The notes below the pieces were generated by a model. The model ran no database searches, was not told where the DNA came from, and was given only the letters and a program-made list of their open reading frames with translations. This document shows positions 1 through 12,290 of a DNA stretch of 64,000 nt, one piece after another. The position numbers were made by a program, and so were the translations under genes. Within the stretch, counting starts at the first letter, position 1; the number at the start of each line of letters is the position of its first letter. The stretch is from Ehretia macrophylla (Eukaryota > Streptophyta > Magnoliopsida > Boraginales > Ehretiaceae): NCBI GenBank assembly GCA_037974665.1, contig CM075783.1, forward strand, positions 40,685,712 to 40,749,711, given 5' to 3'.

Positions 1-1048
1 ATAATTTCTTACTATAGTTTTGTGGAGGAACTTTGAAACATTATTGAGTATAAAAGTCAAACAACTGTATCACCACTTTATCACAATTAATTTTTCTTAT
101 AACATTATAAGTTTATAAAGGAATTGATATTACGTGTCTTCATATGAATTGGGTGATTAATGATTAATCCAATTCATATGAACTAACCTATAAGACTTGC
201 AAGTTTAACAAATTTATACAAAATCTTTTTTAGTCCTCTCGTAATAAATGATTAGGATTCAAAACTTATGATTCGAAAATATTGTACGTTGGCCAATTCA
301 ATCCCTTCTAATAGAACTTGCTTGACATAAGATCAAAGCAACAATCCTATTAAGCTATAAAAAAAAAAATTTAAAAAAAATCACATGCTTGATATTTTTC
401 CTTTTTTCTTTTCATTTTCCCTTTTCAATGCATGGCCTTTTGGATTCCCCACCCTCATCCAAAACCATATCAATGCAATCTTTTTTCAATTGATTATGTG
501 GGACCATGAGTGTTAAAGAGCAACTTCAAGCAAGTAGTCACTGGAAAACATGAAATGCTACATATCAAGAATATTCTGAGGCATATATATATATTTTTTT
601 TTATCATCTCTTTAAGATAGCTTTTCAACTTTATCGGCTGTGTCACCTGAATGGTATGCTCAAGATACATTATGATACACAAATAGGCGTTAGAGATGAA
701 AAAGAGTTGAATAGTGGAGGACCGAATTCAAGTGTGCGGTTGTGGAGAGTTTTTGTTTTGTGAGAATTGCGAGATTGGTCTTACAAAATATTTTAAAATT
801 CTTTTAAAATGTTTGATACTTTTTTGTAAGGAAATTACATTGCCTCCACAACTGTACTAGTTCTTACTCTCCAAAGTCACTTAGGCTCTACTCATAAAAT
901 ATTATAAATCCGGGTATAAGTTTAGAAAAACATATTATCTCCAAAGGTAGATTTATTCATATGACAGCAGGGGCTGCAGTCTCATTGACCCAAATGACGG
1001 ATTCATTAAAGAGTGAGTTGTGATTGTATTTTTTAAAAGTATTGTTAT
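1..1048. other. AT-rich intergenic DNA, no gene seen
   Basis: Only short ORFs without recognisable protein character are present. The one structured item is a hairpin at 139-182, listed separately. Confidence 0.6.
139..182. repeat. Perfect 14-bp inverted repeat (hairpin)
   Basis: TTCATATGAATTGG at 139-152 is matched by its exact reverse complement at 169-182, with a 16-nt AT-rich loop. It may be the core of a small MITE or a chance hairpin; no target duplication was found. Confidence 0.6.
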
Positions 1049-1204
1049 ATATCATTCTATTTTCATTACCCAAATACCACCTTACATGGGTGTTTAGTTG
1101 ACATGCTAAAATAATAAACTTTTTAATTTCTATTTCTTCTTTTAGTATGTCAATTAAGCATACACATAGGAGGTGGTATTTAGGTGATAAAAATAGAGTG
1201 ATAT
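1049..1204. mobile_element. Foldback MITE, about 155 bp
   Basis: The left arm (about 1051-1115) and right arm (about 1140-1202) are imperfect reverse complements. Both contain the ATCAYTCTATTTT end, a CCAAATACCACC-like block and a TTGACATGCTAAAA-like block. A related, more decayed copy lies at about 12291-12412. The superfamily is not assigned because no clear target duplication is visible. Confidence 0.55.
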
Positions 1205-2300
1205 TTAGCATTTATTATTTTTTTAAACATGTGTATATTTTTAAATTGAAAATTCAATTTAACCCTACTAAAAAAATTATCCATATATAAGCGATATATA
1301 TTCATTAGCCTCTACTTAATAAAAATTCTAGACTTGTCCCAATATTTTACACCCTTTGAGGATAGCACTCTTGCAGAGAAAGTCTGATGAGTTGCATAGA
1401 ATTCCTTAGTGATTAATGCAGTTATCCACTCTTTAATTGATTCACAAAAATATAAGAATTTAGTCATGCGAATTAATACGACATTATTAACTTATCCGTC
1501 TTTATCAATTCTAACCTAATTTACTATTTAGATTTTCTGTGCCACCAAAATTTACAAGTCCATTTATATGCCCCTCCTCCATAGCTGCCTTCTGCTTGTG
1601 GAGTAAATTTCCAATAATGAGTACTAGTAACCATAGTCATGTCTTTCGACTCACCTAGAATGTTCTATATACGCAAATGTAAACGATGACTTTTTTAAAT
1701 TACTTTAATTATTTTGTAACCGATGATTTTTTTTTTAATTAGTTTAATTATTTTGTCTTTGTCATATGTTCTGCATGCTACTTTTTCTATCCACAGAAAT
1801 AAAATGCCACGGATAATTTAAGAGATATCTATTTAGTTACAAATTGAGACATTTACAATTCATATCTATCTAGTTTGGCATAGTCACAATTGTCAGAATG
1901 TAGTTGGAGTTTCATGCATCATACTACTTTTAATCACAATTACCAAAAATGTTGTTACGTCTTTTGTTTGATTGTTCTTTGTCGCTGCTTCTTGTTTTTT
2001 CAATTATATCAACAGGGGTAAAGATGAAATAAAAATTATAAGCACTGTATGTTAAGTATCATAAAATTTTATTTTAAAATCAATCGGTGTTAGATGTAAT
2101 AACTCAATAATTATATACTGGTCTTAAAACTTTGATTTATTCATGTGGCAATGGTATACATTAACACCATTTTTCACGTGTGATTCATAATTAATTGATT
2201 GATATAATAAAAAAGAATAACAAATTAGGAAAAACTGCATATCATAGTCACTTGTTGAAGACACGGTTAAAGAATAACATAATACAAGAGTAATAAATTT
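1205..2300. other. Intergenic DNA, no gene seen
   Basis: AT-rich, with no convincing coding sequence. It holds a short imperfect tandem duplication at about 1682-1762, where two units each read roughly cgatgac/ttttt/aattacttaattattttgt. Confidence 0.5.
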
Positions 2301-2506
2301 GGGGAAAAAAGCAGCAGTAGTCTCCATTGTTTACTTAAAAATCAATTTAGTCCTCATTGTTTTAAAATGCTCAAACAGGTCCCCAATGTTTGTAAACATG
2401 CTCATTGTAGTCCCCACCGTTAAAAATCTAACAGAAAATTTATAAAATAACTAAACTACCCTTACTTAAAAATAAAATACCCAAAATATCTCTATCTTCT
2501 TCTTCC
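2301..2506. mobile_element. One end of a Mutator-like foldback element, cut by the gap
   Basis: The sequence starts with a GGGGAAAAAAGC-type terminus. It carries repeated blocks of the type tagtcctcattgttt and gtccccaatgttt, as in the elements at 7110-7600 and 35686-36169. It runs into the assembly gap, and no matching right arm is seen after the gap. Confidence 0.4.
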
Positions 2507-2606
2507 NNNNNNNNNNNNNNNNNNNNNNNNNNNNNNNNNNNNNNNNNNNNNNNNNNNNNNNNNNNNNNNNNNNNNNNNNNNNNNNNNNNNNNNNNNNNNN
2601 NNNNNN
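2507..2606. other. Assembly gap (exactly 100 N)
   Basis: A run of 100 Ns, the conventional size for a gap of unknown length. The true missing length cannot be inferred. Confidence 0.98.
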
Positions 2607-4900
2607 GTAAAGGTATAAGTTTGAATTTGGATCATTAATTTCTTTTATAAATATCACTTCTTAATGATATTACAAGATTGCATTTCATTGGATATATTAA
2701 ATCTTCACAACATACATATTCAAGAATTTAACTAAAATCTGTCCTTGACCTTTCGGATTAGATTTAATAGCCAAAAGCATGACTCTTGTACTCTGCTAAA
2801 TCTATTAATTAAACTTTGAACATTACAAATCCAAGCCAATCATCTTCTAGATCCCTCGTGATAAATGAATAATAAGTAAATAAAATTTTATCACGAATAA
2901 AATACTATTTTCAAAATCAAAAAGTGAAATCAAGTACAACACGAGGCAAATAAATAAAACTAAAAAGACAAACAAACAACTCCAATTATATTAAGGAACC
3001 ACTCAAAATCTTAAAATCTTCAATTATAAAAATTTATTTTCAAATCCTAATCCAACTACCTGCCAAGTGCATAACACCAAAAACATAGAACTAAACAAAA
3101 TTGCGCATAAAGAAAAAGGCCAAAAGAGAGAGTGATTTGAGGGCACCAGTGGCATTTCCGAAATAAAAACAAACGGAAGACCTCAATTAGGAACATTTTT
3201 CGATGTGGATAATTGTCATAACGACAAGTATATTTGACAACTCTTACCATTTTCCTCGTCCACGTTAGTCTCTTCGTACGGACATCTCCCCTTACGTGTA
3301 ATTATCACTTGCCTCCGAAAAGTCAACCTAACTATGTGGGACCGGATTGCAGCTCAACCAATAGAATAGAGCCACGTAAACAACGTTAAGTTGGACCATG
3401 AATGAGCTCACTCAACCTGCGATCTGAATTCTTTTATAACGTAATTCGCTCACAAGGTTATGAGATAAATTTGGATTGTTGATGTTAGTATTGAAGTGAT
3501 AATGATATTTATAAATTAAAAATTAATTTATTTAAATTGATATTATTATCATTTCATCACAATTGAATCAAATAATTAATTAATAGTCTAATAACATACT
3601 TAAGGAGACTACTACGGTTATCGGGTACTTGCATTACCACCTAAGTTTTGCTACCACCTGCCTAGCTCCTATGCCCTCATAACATAATGAGACAGTAAAT
3701 ATTATGAAAGAATCAAAATCGGGCGATAAATGTGTCCCATAATTGAGGAGAAATGAGGGGAAAGAAAACAATGATGCGTGAGGAAACTACAATGTTTTTG
3801 ACTATTTAAGATGAATGAAATATAAAAAGAATATTTTAGTAACATTTTATATAAAACTATCCCATTCATTATTTTCTCTCTCAAAAACAAAACAAGAAAT
3901 GGTGAAATTATTTCATTTCATTTCCCATATGCTTTTGTTTTGCTTCTAACAAGATAATCTTTTCTTTAATTTTTTTTCATTTATGACGCTTTTCTCTAAT
4001 TTCTCTATTTTTCCTTTTGCTCACAAATCCAAAAATTAACGCAAGTATAGAAGTCAAATGATTCAACTTGTGCACTTTTATAATTTTAAACAATACTTTT
4101 GTAATTTTAAAATATTAAGACCTATGACTTAAAGAGTGGAATCCAATGTTCAACTGAACGATTGACAACCAAACCAAAGATTTATCCAACTCAATCAATA
4201 TCCGACAAAAAAAAAAACAAAATCCAACTCAATCAATATATTTTTGTAATTATAAAATAAAATATTATATTTTAGATTTAAAATTTGAAGAAATAATTGA
4301 AGGATTCGACTGAAAAATTCTGTCACCCAAAACTCAACTCATTTTACACCAGAAAATTTAAGGGGCAACTAGCGAATATCACATTTTCAAAAAAAACAGT
4401 TTGATGTTAAGTCAAGAATGTAGAACACTAAAAACTTTAAAGATATCATTTTGAAAAGAGCTCTATGAAGAACTTAGAATATAGATGAGAACATTCTTCA
4501 ATAGTATATAGTAAAAAGGAGAACCGGATGTTGACTTTACCCTAGTTGGACTTGGTCAATTATGTATGTATTTTTGTGATTAATATATGAACTTGAGGAT
4601 TAGGTATAAGAACGATAAGCCTTTTTTGTGACCTTTGCACTTTGGCTAAATTATAACTTTGCCCCTTACACTTGTCCGGGCTAACTTTATATCTACCCAG
4701 GCTACTATTTGACCTCTTCTGGTGGCTATTAAATTTGTTCAGACTGCTATTGGATCTACCCATTTTGTTATTGGACCCGTGACTTGTCCAAACAACTCAA
4801 CGGAGGCCAAATAAAATTTGCAAAAGTCAAGAACTAACTATTTTGAAAACAACAATCATTTTCAAGCCTTTTAAAAAAAATAATAATAAATCAATGGAGA
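2607..4900. other. Intergenic DNA, no gene seen
   Basis: AT-rich with short ORFs only. A hairpin-forming segment lies at about 3494-3562 (tgaagtgataatgat facing attatcatttcatcac). No domain or splice-bounded exon was recognised. Confidence 0.5.
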
Positions 4901-5303
4901 CTAAGACTCTGTTTGGCCTAATTGTGAAATTTCAACTTTTGAACTGTAGAGCTTTTAGAATAGAGTTTTTGCAAGAAATGCTGTTGAACAATTCATTGAT
5001 TGTTTGGCATGTATTAGACAACATAGAGCTTTTTAAAAATTTGATGATAATATCGAACCTTAAATATATAGAGGGGTAAAATTGAGAAAAAATAAAAGAA
5101 AAATAGTTTATTGTATTATGTAAAACAGTTTTACAAAAGCGTTTTTAAAAAAACTTCAATTTGGAGCTTCTCAATTTTTAATTTTTTTCTGTTTCAGTTT
5201 TTACCTAAAAATATTTTTAAAATTGAGTCAAATAAGTTTTCAAATTCTAAATTTACAAAAAGTATTTTTGAGTATCTAAAAATTAGGTCAAATAAAACCT
5301 AAA
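4901..5303. mobile_element. Possible MITE with imperfect terminal inverted repeats
   Basis: The left end reads ctctgtttggcctaatt. The right end reads aattaggtcaaataaaacc, roughly its reverse complement. The interior is rich in tttttaaa and tttttgag runs. The ends are imperfect and no target duplication is clear, so this is tentative. Confidence 0.35.
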
Positions 5304-5410
5304 TCGTATAATACAATATAAAAAATTATCATCAAGAAAAATTAATCTTCCAACCTTTTGCATTCCTCGCGATGAGCAAATCACTAGATCTTGAAAATTT
5401 TTCCCAGGAG

Positions 5411-5762
5411 TCCCACGTGATATTCACGTGAGGTGATTGACTTTTTCTCAAAAAGCATTGATGTATGTGTATAGATTTATAGGAATGAGAGAGTGTGGGC
5501 CCTACTTTATCCACAACTACACCGTGTTTCGCGGCAGCTTCTGAAAAGATGGCGTGTTGGCTGATGAAAGTTGACGATTGGCCGACCGGTGTCCTTCGTC
5601 CCTATCCAAAACCCCATACCCTACCCCTTTATATTTGCTTTTCAACAATCGAATGTTCCAAACGTATCTTCCAAGTAGTGTGATTTTCAAACCCTTTCTA
5701 TTTTCATTTTCTTCTTCATCTTGCAAAATACCTAACATGCTGGACACTAGGACTTTAGTTTA
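5411..5762 (+). promoter_or_regulatory. Promoter-like segment with twin G-boxes and a TATA box
   Basis: Two CACGTG G-boxes lie 11 bp apart (5414-5419 and 5425-5430) in a near-palindrome. About 200 bp downstream is a TATA-like TTTATATTT (5628-5636), then a pyrimidine-rich leader-like stretch. The first downstream ATG (about 5738) opens only a very short ORF. This may be the promoter of a lost or displaced gene. CACGTG cores are bound by bZIP and bHLH factors in plants; expression here is inference. Confidence 0.3.
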
Positions 5763-5764
5763 GT

Positions 5765-7109
5765 TTAGTAATAATAATGTTACTTATTATATATATAAAA
5801 AATTATGAGCTCAAGTATTATATTAGATATTGTGAGTTTAACTATCGTTAATTATGACCTTAGACCTTTACTGAATCGAAAGAAACAAAAATTCTTAATA
5901 TGCTTTTCATTTTTCTTTTTGTCCTTATTAGTAAAATTATTTTTTAGAAGGAAATATTTTTTTTTTAAAAACGAACTGCTACCACGTGTATGAAAATGGA
6001 ATACTTAAAATGAGTAAGAATTTCTTTCGTAGCATTATAACGTTATGAGCGGGAGTTAACTGTTGTAAATTGTCTACATTATTTCATCATAATTGTGTCA
6101 ATAATTCACAATTGTTGAATTTAGTTATAATGTTATGAACAAATCCACTTTCACTTAAAACACGTAAAGTGATAAAAATGATAAATGAAAAATAGATGTC
6201 AAATGAAGAAAAAGATTTCTCATGGTCAGAGGATAATAATCTTTTCGCATATCTAATGGGGTTATTGGTGGGTTGATTTGCCGTTTAAAAGATTGTCTCT
6301 TTTGAAAATTGATATTGGCGATCCTCATATTGCAGTACATGTTAATTAAGGTTAGATTCTTACTCAAAACTTCTACTATATTATGATTGAGAAAAAGATT
6401 GAACCTAACTTGAGGTCAATTATACTTAATTTTATCGTTTATATATTTTTATTAGAGATTGTTTACATAACTTGAACTTATGAGATTAAAAACGACAATC
6501 TTGCCGTCAGGCTAAAACCCTACTTCAACACATCTTAAAAATTTTGTAATAAAAAGTCTAGATATCTAAATCACATTATATACTACAATCATGGATAATA
6601 TATAGATCGTTGTTTGTTTTCTACCATTAGAGATCGAGTTATAACTATTTTCTAGGAAATCAAATATTTCAAATTTCATAAAATTCTTTCTTTTTTATTA
6701 TAACGAGAAACTCTTTTTAATTTTTTTTTTGAGTTGATCATATTAGGAGTGCAAAATTCTGAGTCACATAACCCTCTAAAGGAATTATAATTTATATTAG
6801 TCAAGTTTGTACCGGAGACACATGACTCTCAAGAGAAGGGACAATATATATTAGTCAATTATAAGACTTATCGGTATTAATATTAAAGAGATCAAGCATA
6901 ACTTCCTAGTTTTATAATTTGTTTATGGTCAATAGGTGTATCTCATGATGTTCTAAATCAACTGCTTATTGAAGTTTAATTAGTTGACCTATTGGATGGA
7001 TAAAGATAGACACGATGGCATCGACTAATGACTACTCATATCTTCGTGGATGTCTTTATAAAAAAAAAGAATTGACATCAAGAAGATTGAAAAAGATGTG
7101 TTAGCATTG
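5765..7109. other. Intergenic DNA, no gene seen
   Basis: AT-rich, with short ORFs only and no recognised domain. A diffuse inverted-repeat-like stretch around 6030-6140 may be a decayed MITE. Confidence 0.5.
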
Positions 7110-7600
7110 GAAAATTATACATTTAGTCCCTATTGTTTTCTTTTAGTTTCAGTTTAATCCTTATTATTTAAAAAATATCTCAGCAATTTCATCTCTATTA
7201 TTTAAAATTTTTCAATTTTATCCTTCTTGTTTTCCAAAAGTTTTAATTTCGTCCCTATTGTTTTAATTTTTTTTTAAATTTCGTTCATATTATTTTCTTA
7301 AAAGTTTTAAATTCGTCCCGATTATTCAAGGAATAAATTGAAATATTTTGAGAAACAATAGAGATGAATTTAATTTTTTATAAAAAATAAGAGGGACTAA
7401 ATTGACTAATTTTGAACAATAAGGACAAATTTGAAACTTTAGAAAATTAACAATAAGGGCGAAATTGAAATTTTTTGAAAATAATAGGGAAGAAATTAAG
7501 ACTTTTAAAAAAATAATAGGGATAAAATTCAGACATTTTAAACAATAGAAACCAAATTAAAACTAAAAAGAAACAATATGGACTAAATGTGACATTTTCC
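7110..7600. mobile_element. Mutator-like foldback element, 491 bp
   Basis: The ends GGAAAATTATACATTTAGTCC and GGACTAAATGTGACATTTTCC are imperfect inverted repeats. The interior is a ladder of degenerate 'tttagtccctattgttt' blocks on the left arm and their complements on the right, so the whole element can fold back. It belongs to the same family as 35686-36169, which has a clear 9-bp target duplication. Here the flanks do not show a clean duplication. Confidence 0.65.
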
Positions 7601-7725
7601 CGGCATTTAGTGAAATTACTACATAACCAATCAGGATCCGTAATGGTACTTTAGCTCAAAAGTGATTAAATGGTAATTTTATATTAACTAAATAATACAA
7701 TACAATGTGAAGGTAATCCAAAGAC

Positions 7726-7840
7726 CAATAGATATAGCTTTTTTTTTTTGTTTCTATGGAGATAAAGTTGGGATTACACATGGACTAATTTAGGGGATGT
7801 TTCACCCCTAAAATCCTTTTCCATCAATAGATATAGCTTT
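7726..7840 (-). mobile_element. Short poly-A retroposon with a 16-bp target duplication
   Basis: CAATAGATATAGCTTT occurs at 7726-7741 and again at 7825-7840. The roughly 83 bp between them ends, read on the minus strand, in a run of A next to the first copy. This is the signature of target-primed reverse transcription: a SINE, a very short 3' end of a LINE, or a retroposed RNA piece. No RNA polymerase III box is obvious, so a truncated LINE tail is the likelier reading. Confidence 0.6.
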
Positions 7841-9341
7841 GGCCAAATGACTGTATTTTTTTTAGTTTGGATGTGGATGGTTAAAATCATAAATAGACAA
7901 ATAATAAAAATTTATTTTTGTTAAATTAATATTTGGTGGGTTGTGGATCGAATTTCATAGTCCAAACTCATATTGAAGATAAATTGGAGCTCTAGTTTAA
8001 GTAGAGGTAATTTGAAAAAAAAGAATATTTATATGGTTGGACGACTATTAGTTTCTTAAAAATATAACATTTTAACTTGTAAATAGATACCTCAATTTCA
8101 CTATTTTCAAAAATTTGTAACCATTATTTATTAACAGCGGATTAACTCAAAAGTTGGATCGTGAACATATATAGGTTAGAGGTGATCAAATCACGTTAAA
8201 TTTGTATTGTTTTTCTACTTTTTGTGCATACGTATTATCCTTCCAACAATACAAAAACAAAACTCTTCATTGTGTATGCAATTCTGATAGTAGCTTCAAG
8301 GAGGACATGGAATCTTCCCTGTTAGCAATTAATTACTCGGAAACAAAGCCTCTTCCTTCTTCTTCCTACGCTGAAAATCATGAACTTGTATTGTTCATGT
8401 AAAGGTAGTTCAATATATGAAATTTTTGTTATACATATTTTAATTTTTAAAAAATGATCGAACTCATTTTAGGTCGAACCTTGAAGATATAATATTTCAC
8501 AAGCAACATGGTGAGGGACATGTTCAAGGCTGCAAACACAAGCAGATAAGTGACATTGACTAGCAAACTATAATATGTTTGTATATTATGTGAGATGTCA
8601 TTGTGATAAAATTCTGCCTATAAAGAAATTAACAAGGCCATTAGTGTTGCCCCCACAAAGTACATTTACTCCACAAATTTCAACATGTGACTAAAATATT
8701 TTGCAATTTATGTTTGCAATTTGAAACTTTATAATTGTTGGTGGCAAGACTTATATTTTCCAAGATATTTCTATGCATGGATCCAACCAATATTCAAGTG
8801 TGCTATTAAATTATGCTTTCTTCATTATCCTTCAACAATTTTTACAGTATTGTTTAAAATATGTCATGTTTTAGTTCTAGAACCTCAATCGCGAAAGTAA
8901 AGCTAATGCAGTAAGATTTACTTGGGTCACAAATCTATTAGAATCGAATCATTATTTAAATCTATAATACTAACTTATAAATTATTCCCAAAGTATGTAT
9001 TACAAAAATGTTAGACATAACAAAATAAACAAAATCAAATTAAATTGTATTCTATTAGGTGAAGTTACTCTACAGATCTAACAACGTTGCTTATTCTTTA
9101 TAATAATATCACTTAAATATATTTACTTTGACTATAAACATCGCAAATATTTGACTTAATTTGCTGAATGGCACGACCATGGATGAGTCTCATCACATGT
9201 GAGTGGCACTCTCCACCAGACAGCTTTGCTTAGTTGGAACACAATATCTCAAAGTTCGTAGGTGCATTTGTCGACTTTTTTTTTTCCACTTCTCAGGAGC
9301 AAATTTTTTCATAACATCTCACCTTTACCCGAAGAATAAGC
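7841..9341. other. Intergenic DNA with one exon-like stretch
   Basis: Mostly AT-rich without features. An exon-like stretch of ordinary composition at about 8280-8400 encodes MESSLLAINYSETKPLP and a little more on the plus strand. No family was recognised and no flanking splice sites are convincing. Confidence 0.4.
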
Positions 9342-9725
9342 TGTAATGACCCCAATTTTTATTATTAATTGAGAGTCTAAATAGAAGAAAAAGGGATAAG
9401 ATAGGATAAGTGATTTGAAAAAAAAAAAAAAATATAATAGAATTTTAGTTCCAAGATGATTTTGATAAGATAAATATGAATTTTGATTTTTCAAGATTTC
9501 ACTATTTAAGATAAGAGATAATTTAAAAAAATAAGATAGAGTTTTAATTAATTTTAAATTCTGAGAGTCTATCAAATTAAGATCAAACCTCTATATAAAC
9601 GAGGCATGAGACCTTAGAATCTCACAAGTTTTGGAGAAAAGTAAAAAAAAAAAGTTAGGAGAAGATTGTTTTGGAGAAAAGTAAAAAAAAAGTTAGGGGA
9701 AGATTTTATCAAGTTTTGAATTGTT
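9342..9725 (+). mobile_element. LTR-like fragment or solo LTR (fossil)
   Basis: The stretch begins TGTAATGACCCC, a typical plant Ty3/Gypsy LTR start, and holds a TATA-like ctatataaacgagg at about 9590. A duplicated tract of about 40 bp (ttttggagaaaagtaaaa) lies near 9632-9705. It lies directly beside the truncated GDSL exon 2, as expected for an insertion that broke the gene. The right boundary and target duplication are not resolved. Confidence 0.4.
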
Positions 9726-9734
9726 GGCATATAG

Positions 9735-11263
9735 TTTGGCATCAGTATGCTGAATTGTTGAACCCCTTGCAGCAAAATTTGCTCCGTACTGAAACTTAGT
9801 TCCAAGCGAATCTAGATATGCAGTCAAGTAAGGAAGTCCTAGCTTTTCAGCTGCACAAGATTAAGGAGCTAGAGGAAAGTTAGAACATGTACTCAAACAT
9901 CGACACAAGCAAGAGCGCGGTAATTCCTGCATATTCTGCAGAAACTTCTGACGACCATCTAGCTGGCTACTCTGTCAGGTTATGGAAAGCGAAAGTAATT
10001 CTAAGTGAAGGGAAGGCAATTTGGTAAAGCCATAATATTGGCATGACAAGCAAAAACTAGAAAAAGCTTGTTACAACAATAGAAGCCATATCAATTTTCT
10101 TTTGTCCAAGAGCAAGGCCTGGAGAAGATCATTTACCTGAAATTTCAGGCCTATTGATACGCACAATTGACTGAGATTTCCCAGACATGGTGTTGACAGT
10201 ACAGTGATTTTCATCGTTATAGAGCACGAAATCACTTCAACTTTGTTAAGGGAAGGCATCAATGATAGAGAGCAAATCACTGAAGTCTATTTCTCAAGAG
10301 TAGTTACTGAACATAAATTCTCTTCTGCACGAAAATGGGATATGGCACTCAATCTGCCATCCATCCCCCTTCCCCCCAAAAACTAACCCCCACCCCTCTT
10401 TTCCTCACCACTGGGCTGTAGTAAGGAGTCATCCCCAAAGTGCTTTCATTGCTGTGGAATAAGAAGCATTACGAAATATGTATGTAGATACCTAATTCTT
10501 GCTCTATTGGCCTCATTAGAATCATATTACGGCAAAAACATTCAAGATCCAGTTAAGCATCAAATTTCGGGTTTCATCAAAGAGGTAGAACAAGACCCTC
10601 CCCCTTATCCACCATGAGCAAGGTACGCGGGAAAGTGGGTAGGTGGGAAGGGGTGTGGAGGCTTGAAATTACTGTAAGCTTCAGTAGAAGCACAAATAAT
10701 TTCAAACACTCATATACTATATTTCTCACTAATATACAACATTACAGATCCCCATCAAGGATGGGCAGGGACTCAATCAAATGGTGGGGATTCTGGAGGT
10801 GGCACTCATGACCTTCTTGGTGTAGCACAAAATGGTTAATCTAAGTTATCTTTTAAACCACAACACTTACTTATAAATCACTTATATACAATATCTCCTA
10901 CCGACATGGGATATTACAACGCATGGTCAAACATAATCAGAAAAAATGAAGTCAGTTACCTATGAAATCGATAATTAGACGCCCATCAGAGTACCTGTCG
11001 GAAGGTCTACCAAAGAAGGTTTTTCCATAGGGATGAATAACTCTTCCAAATGCAGCTGACAAACTTCCAGTATCAGTATTTGAATCTCCAAAGTTGTAAA
11101 TAGCTGGAAAATGGCAGCTTCTTGATTCAACTATGGCTGATCTGCTTTGTGGACCTGCAGATAGAAACACTAACAATGCAGCAACTATAACAACAAAATC
11201 CATCATTGTTTGCACACTCTTTCTCAACCTCCTGCTAATGCCACCAGGTCTCAAACAGTCCAT
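9735..11263 (-). pseudogene. GDSL esterase/lipase, 5' part only (exons 1-2)
   Basis: Secreted plant GDSL esterases hydrolyse ester bonds using a Ser in the block I motif. Exon 1 (11263-10960) has a hydrophobic signal-like stretch ([15 protein letters not shown]), then block I with FGDSN and the family sequence DGRLIIDFI. Its donor is G|GTAAC. Exon 2 starts at 9850 after a cttgtgcag acceptor and reads AEKLGLPYLTAYLDSLGTKF, then QYGANFAARGSTIQ. The splice restores DFIAEKLG in frame. Similarity ends near 9735, where an LTR-like fragment begins. The later exons with blocks III and V (catalytic Asp and His) are absent, so about two thirds of the usual 370-390 aa is missing. The protein cannot be functional. 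The roughly 1.1-kb first intron is otherwise unremarkable. Confidence 0.8.
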
Positions 11264-12290
11264 TTACATAAACATATATACTAACATTACTAGACACAAA
11301 TCAATGGGTTGTCTTCCACCAATCAGTTATCCGCTTCGCGCTTGACTACCCTTTGATATTAGGATTGGTATTCTGCTTGTTAGCGGTAAAAAACACTGCC
11401 ATCAAACCAAAGAGTGTTAAACTTTAAAAAAAAAAAAAAAAAACTGCTTCATTTTAATACTAACATGTTTGATCTATTCTGATCCAGGAAGCTAATTTGG
11501 ATCATGTTTCTTACTTTGTTCAGATATATAAGTAATTGCACGTGAACAACTGATTTTGTTGCCAAAGTTGCTGACAAATATAATAAACATTCGGGTCTAA
11601 CAAGGTCGGACATGCAACACTCACAACGAGTCTAGCCTTACTGTTATAAAATATTTCCTGAACATAGTGATAGCTGTTTAAGGATACTGTTTAATTGAAA
11701 ATTGATCTTTGAGCATTACGTGTCAATTTTGTTTCTTTAAGTGATAGATTTAATTTATCATAAAGGTTTTATACTTCCTGTCAATTTAGTCTATAAACGT
11801 TTGTTGTCAATCCATTATACGTTACGGGTCGAATTAAGTTGAACTATTCCTTATTCCATTAAATAGAGTTGGGCAACCGTAAACAAGTACAATTGCCGAA
11901 TGGGCAAAGTTCTCTAAATCGATGACAGAAACCTTTTATCATTGATTTGCAAAAACAGCACATCAGCCTTATTAGCCGAGTAAAAATAAATAAAAGGGAG
12001 AATAATGTATAGACTTATTAAAAAAAAAAAGAGAGAGAATGAGGAACTTTTAACTTTTCGCACAAAACGTGATTACTGTTTATAATTATTGACCGTTTGA
12101 AAAACCAATCATTATATATGATCAGATCACTCATCTGTTGTTCATGTAATTAGTTGTATCCGTATCTACATTACGAAAAATTCGTTTTAAGATGAGTACC
12201 ATTATATCTTGCTACGTAGCATCTGACAGCAGAAACTGAGTAATCAGTTGTAGTTGCACCAGAAAATAAGTTGTTCCCAAGTCTCTCAGC
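11264..12290. other. Intergenic DNA upstream of the GDSL remnant
   Basis: No coding sequence was recognised. It should hold the former promoter of the minus-strand GDSL gene, but no element stands out beyond AT-rich tracts and a poly-A run near 11426. Confidence 0.45.

Noticed and set aside
7101-7609. 9-bp target duplication around the foldback element at 7110-7600
   Set aside because: The flanks gttagcatt and cggcattta share only an offset GCATT.
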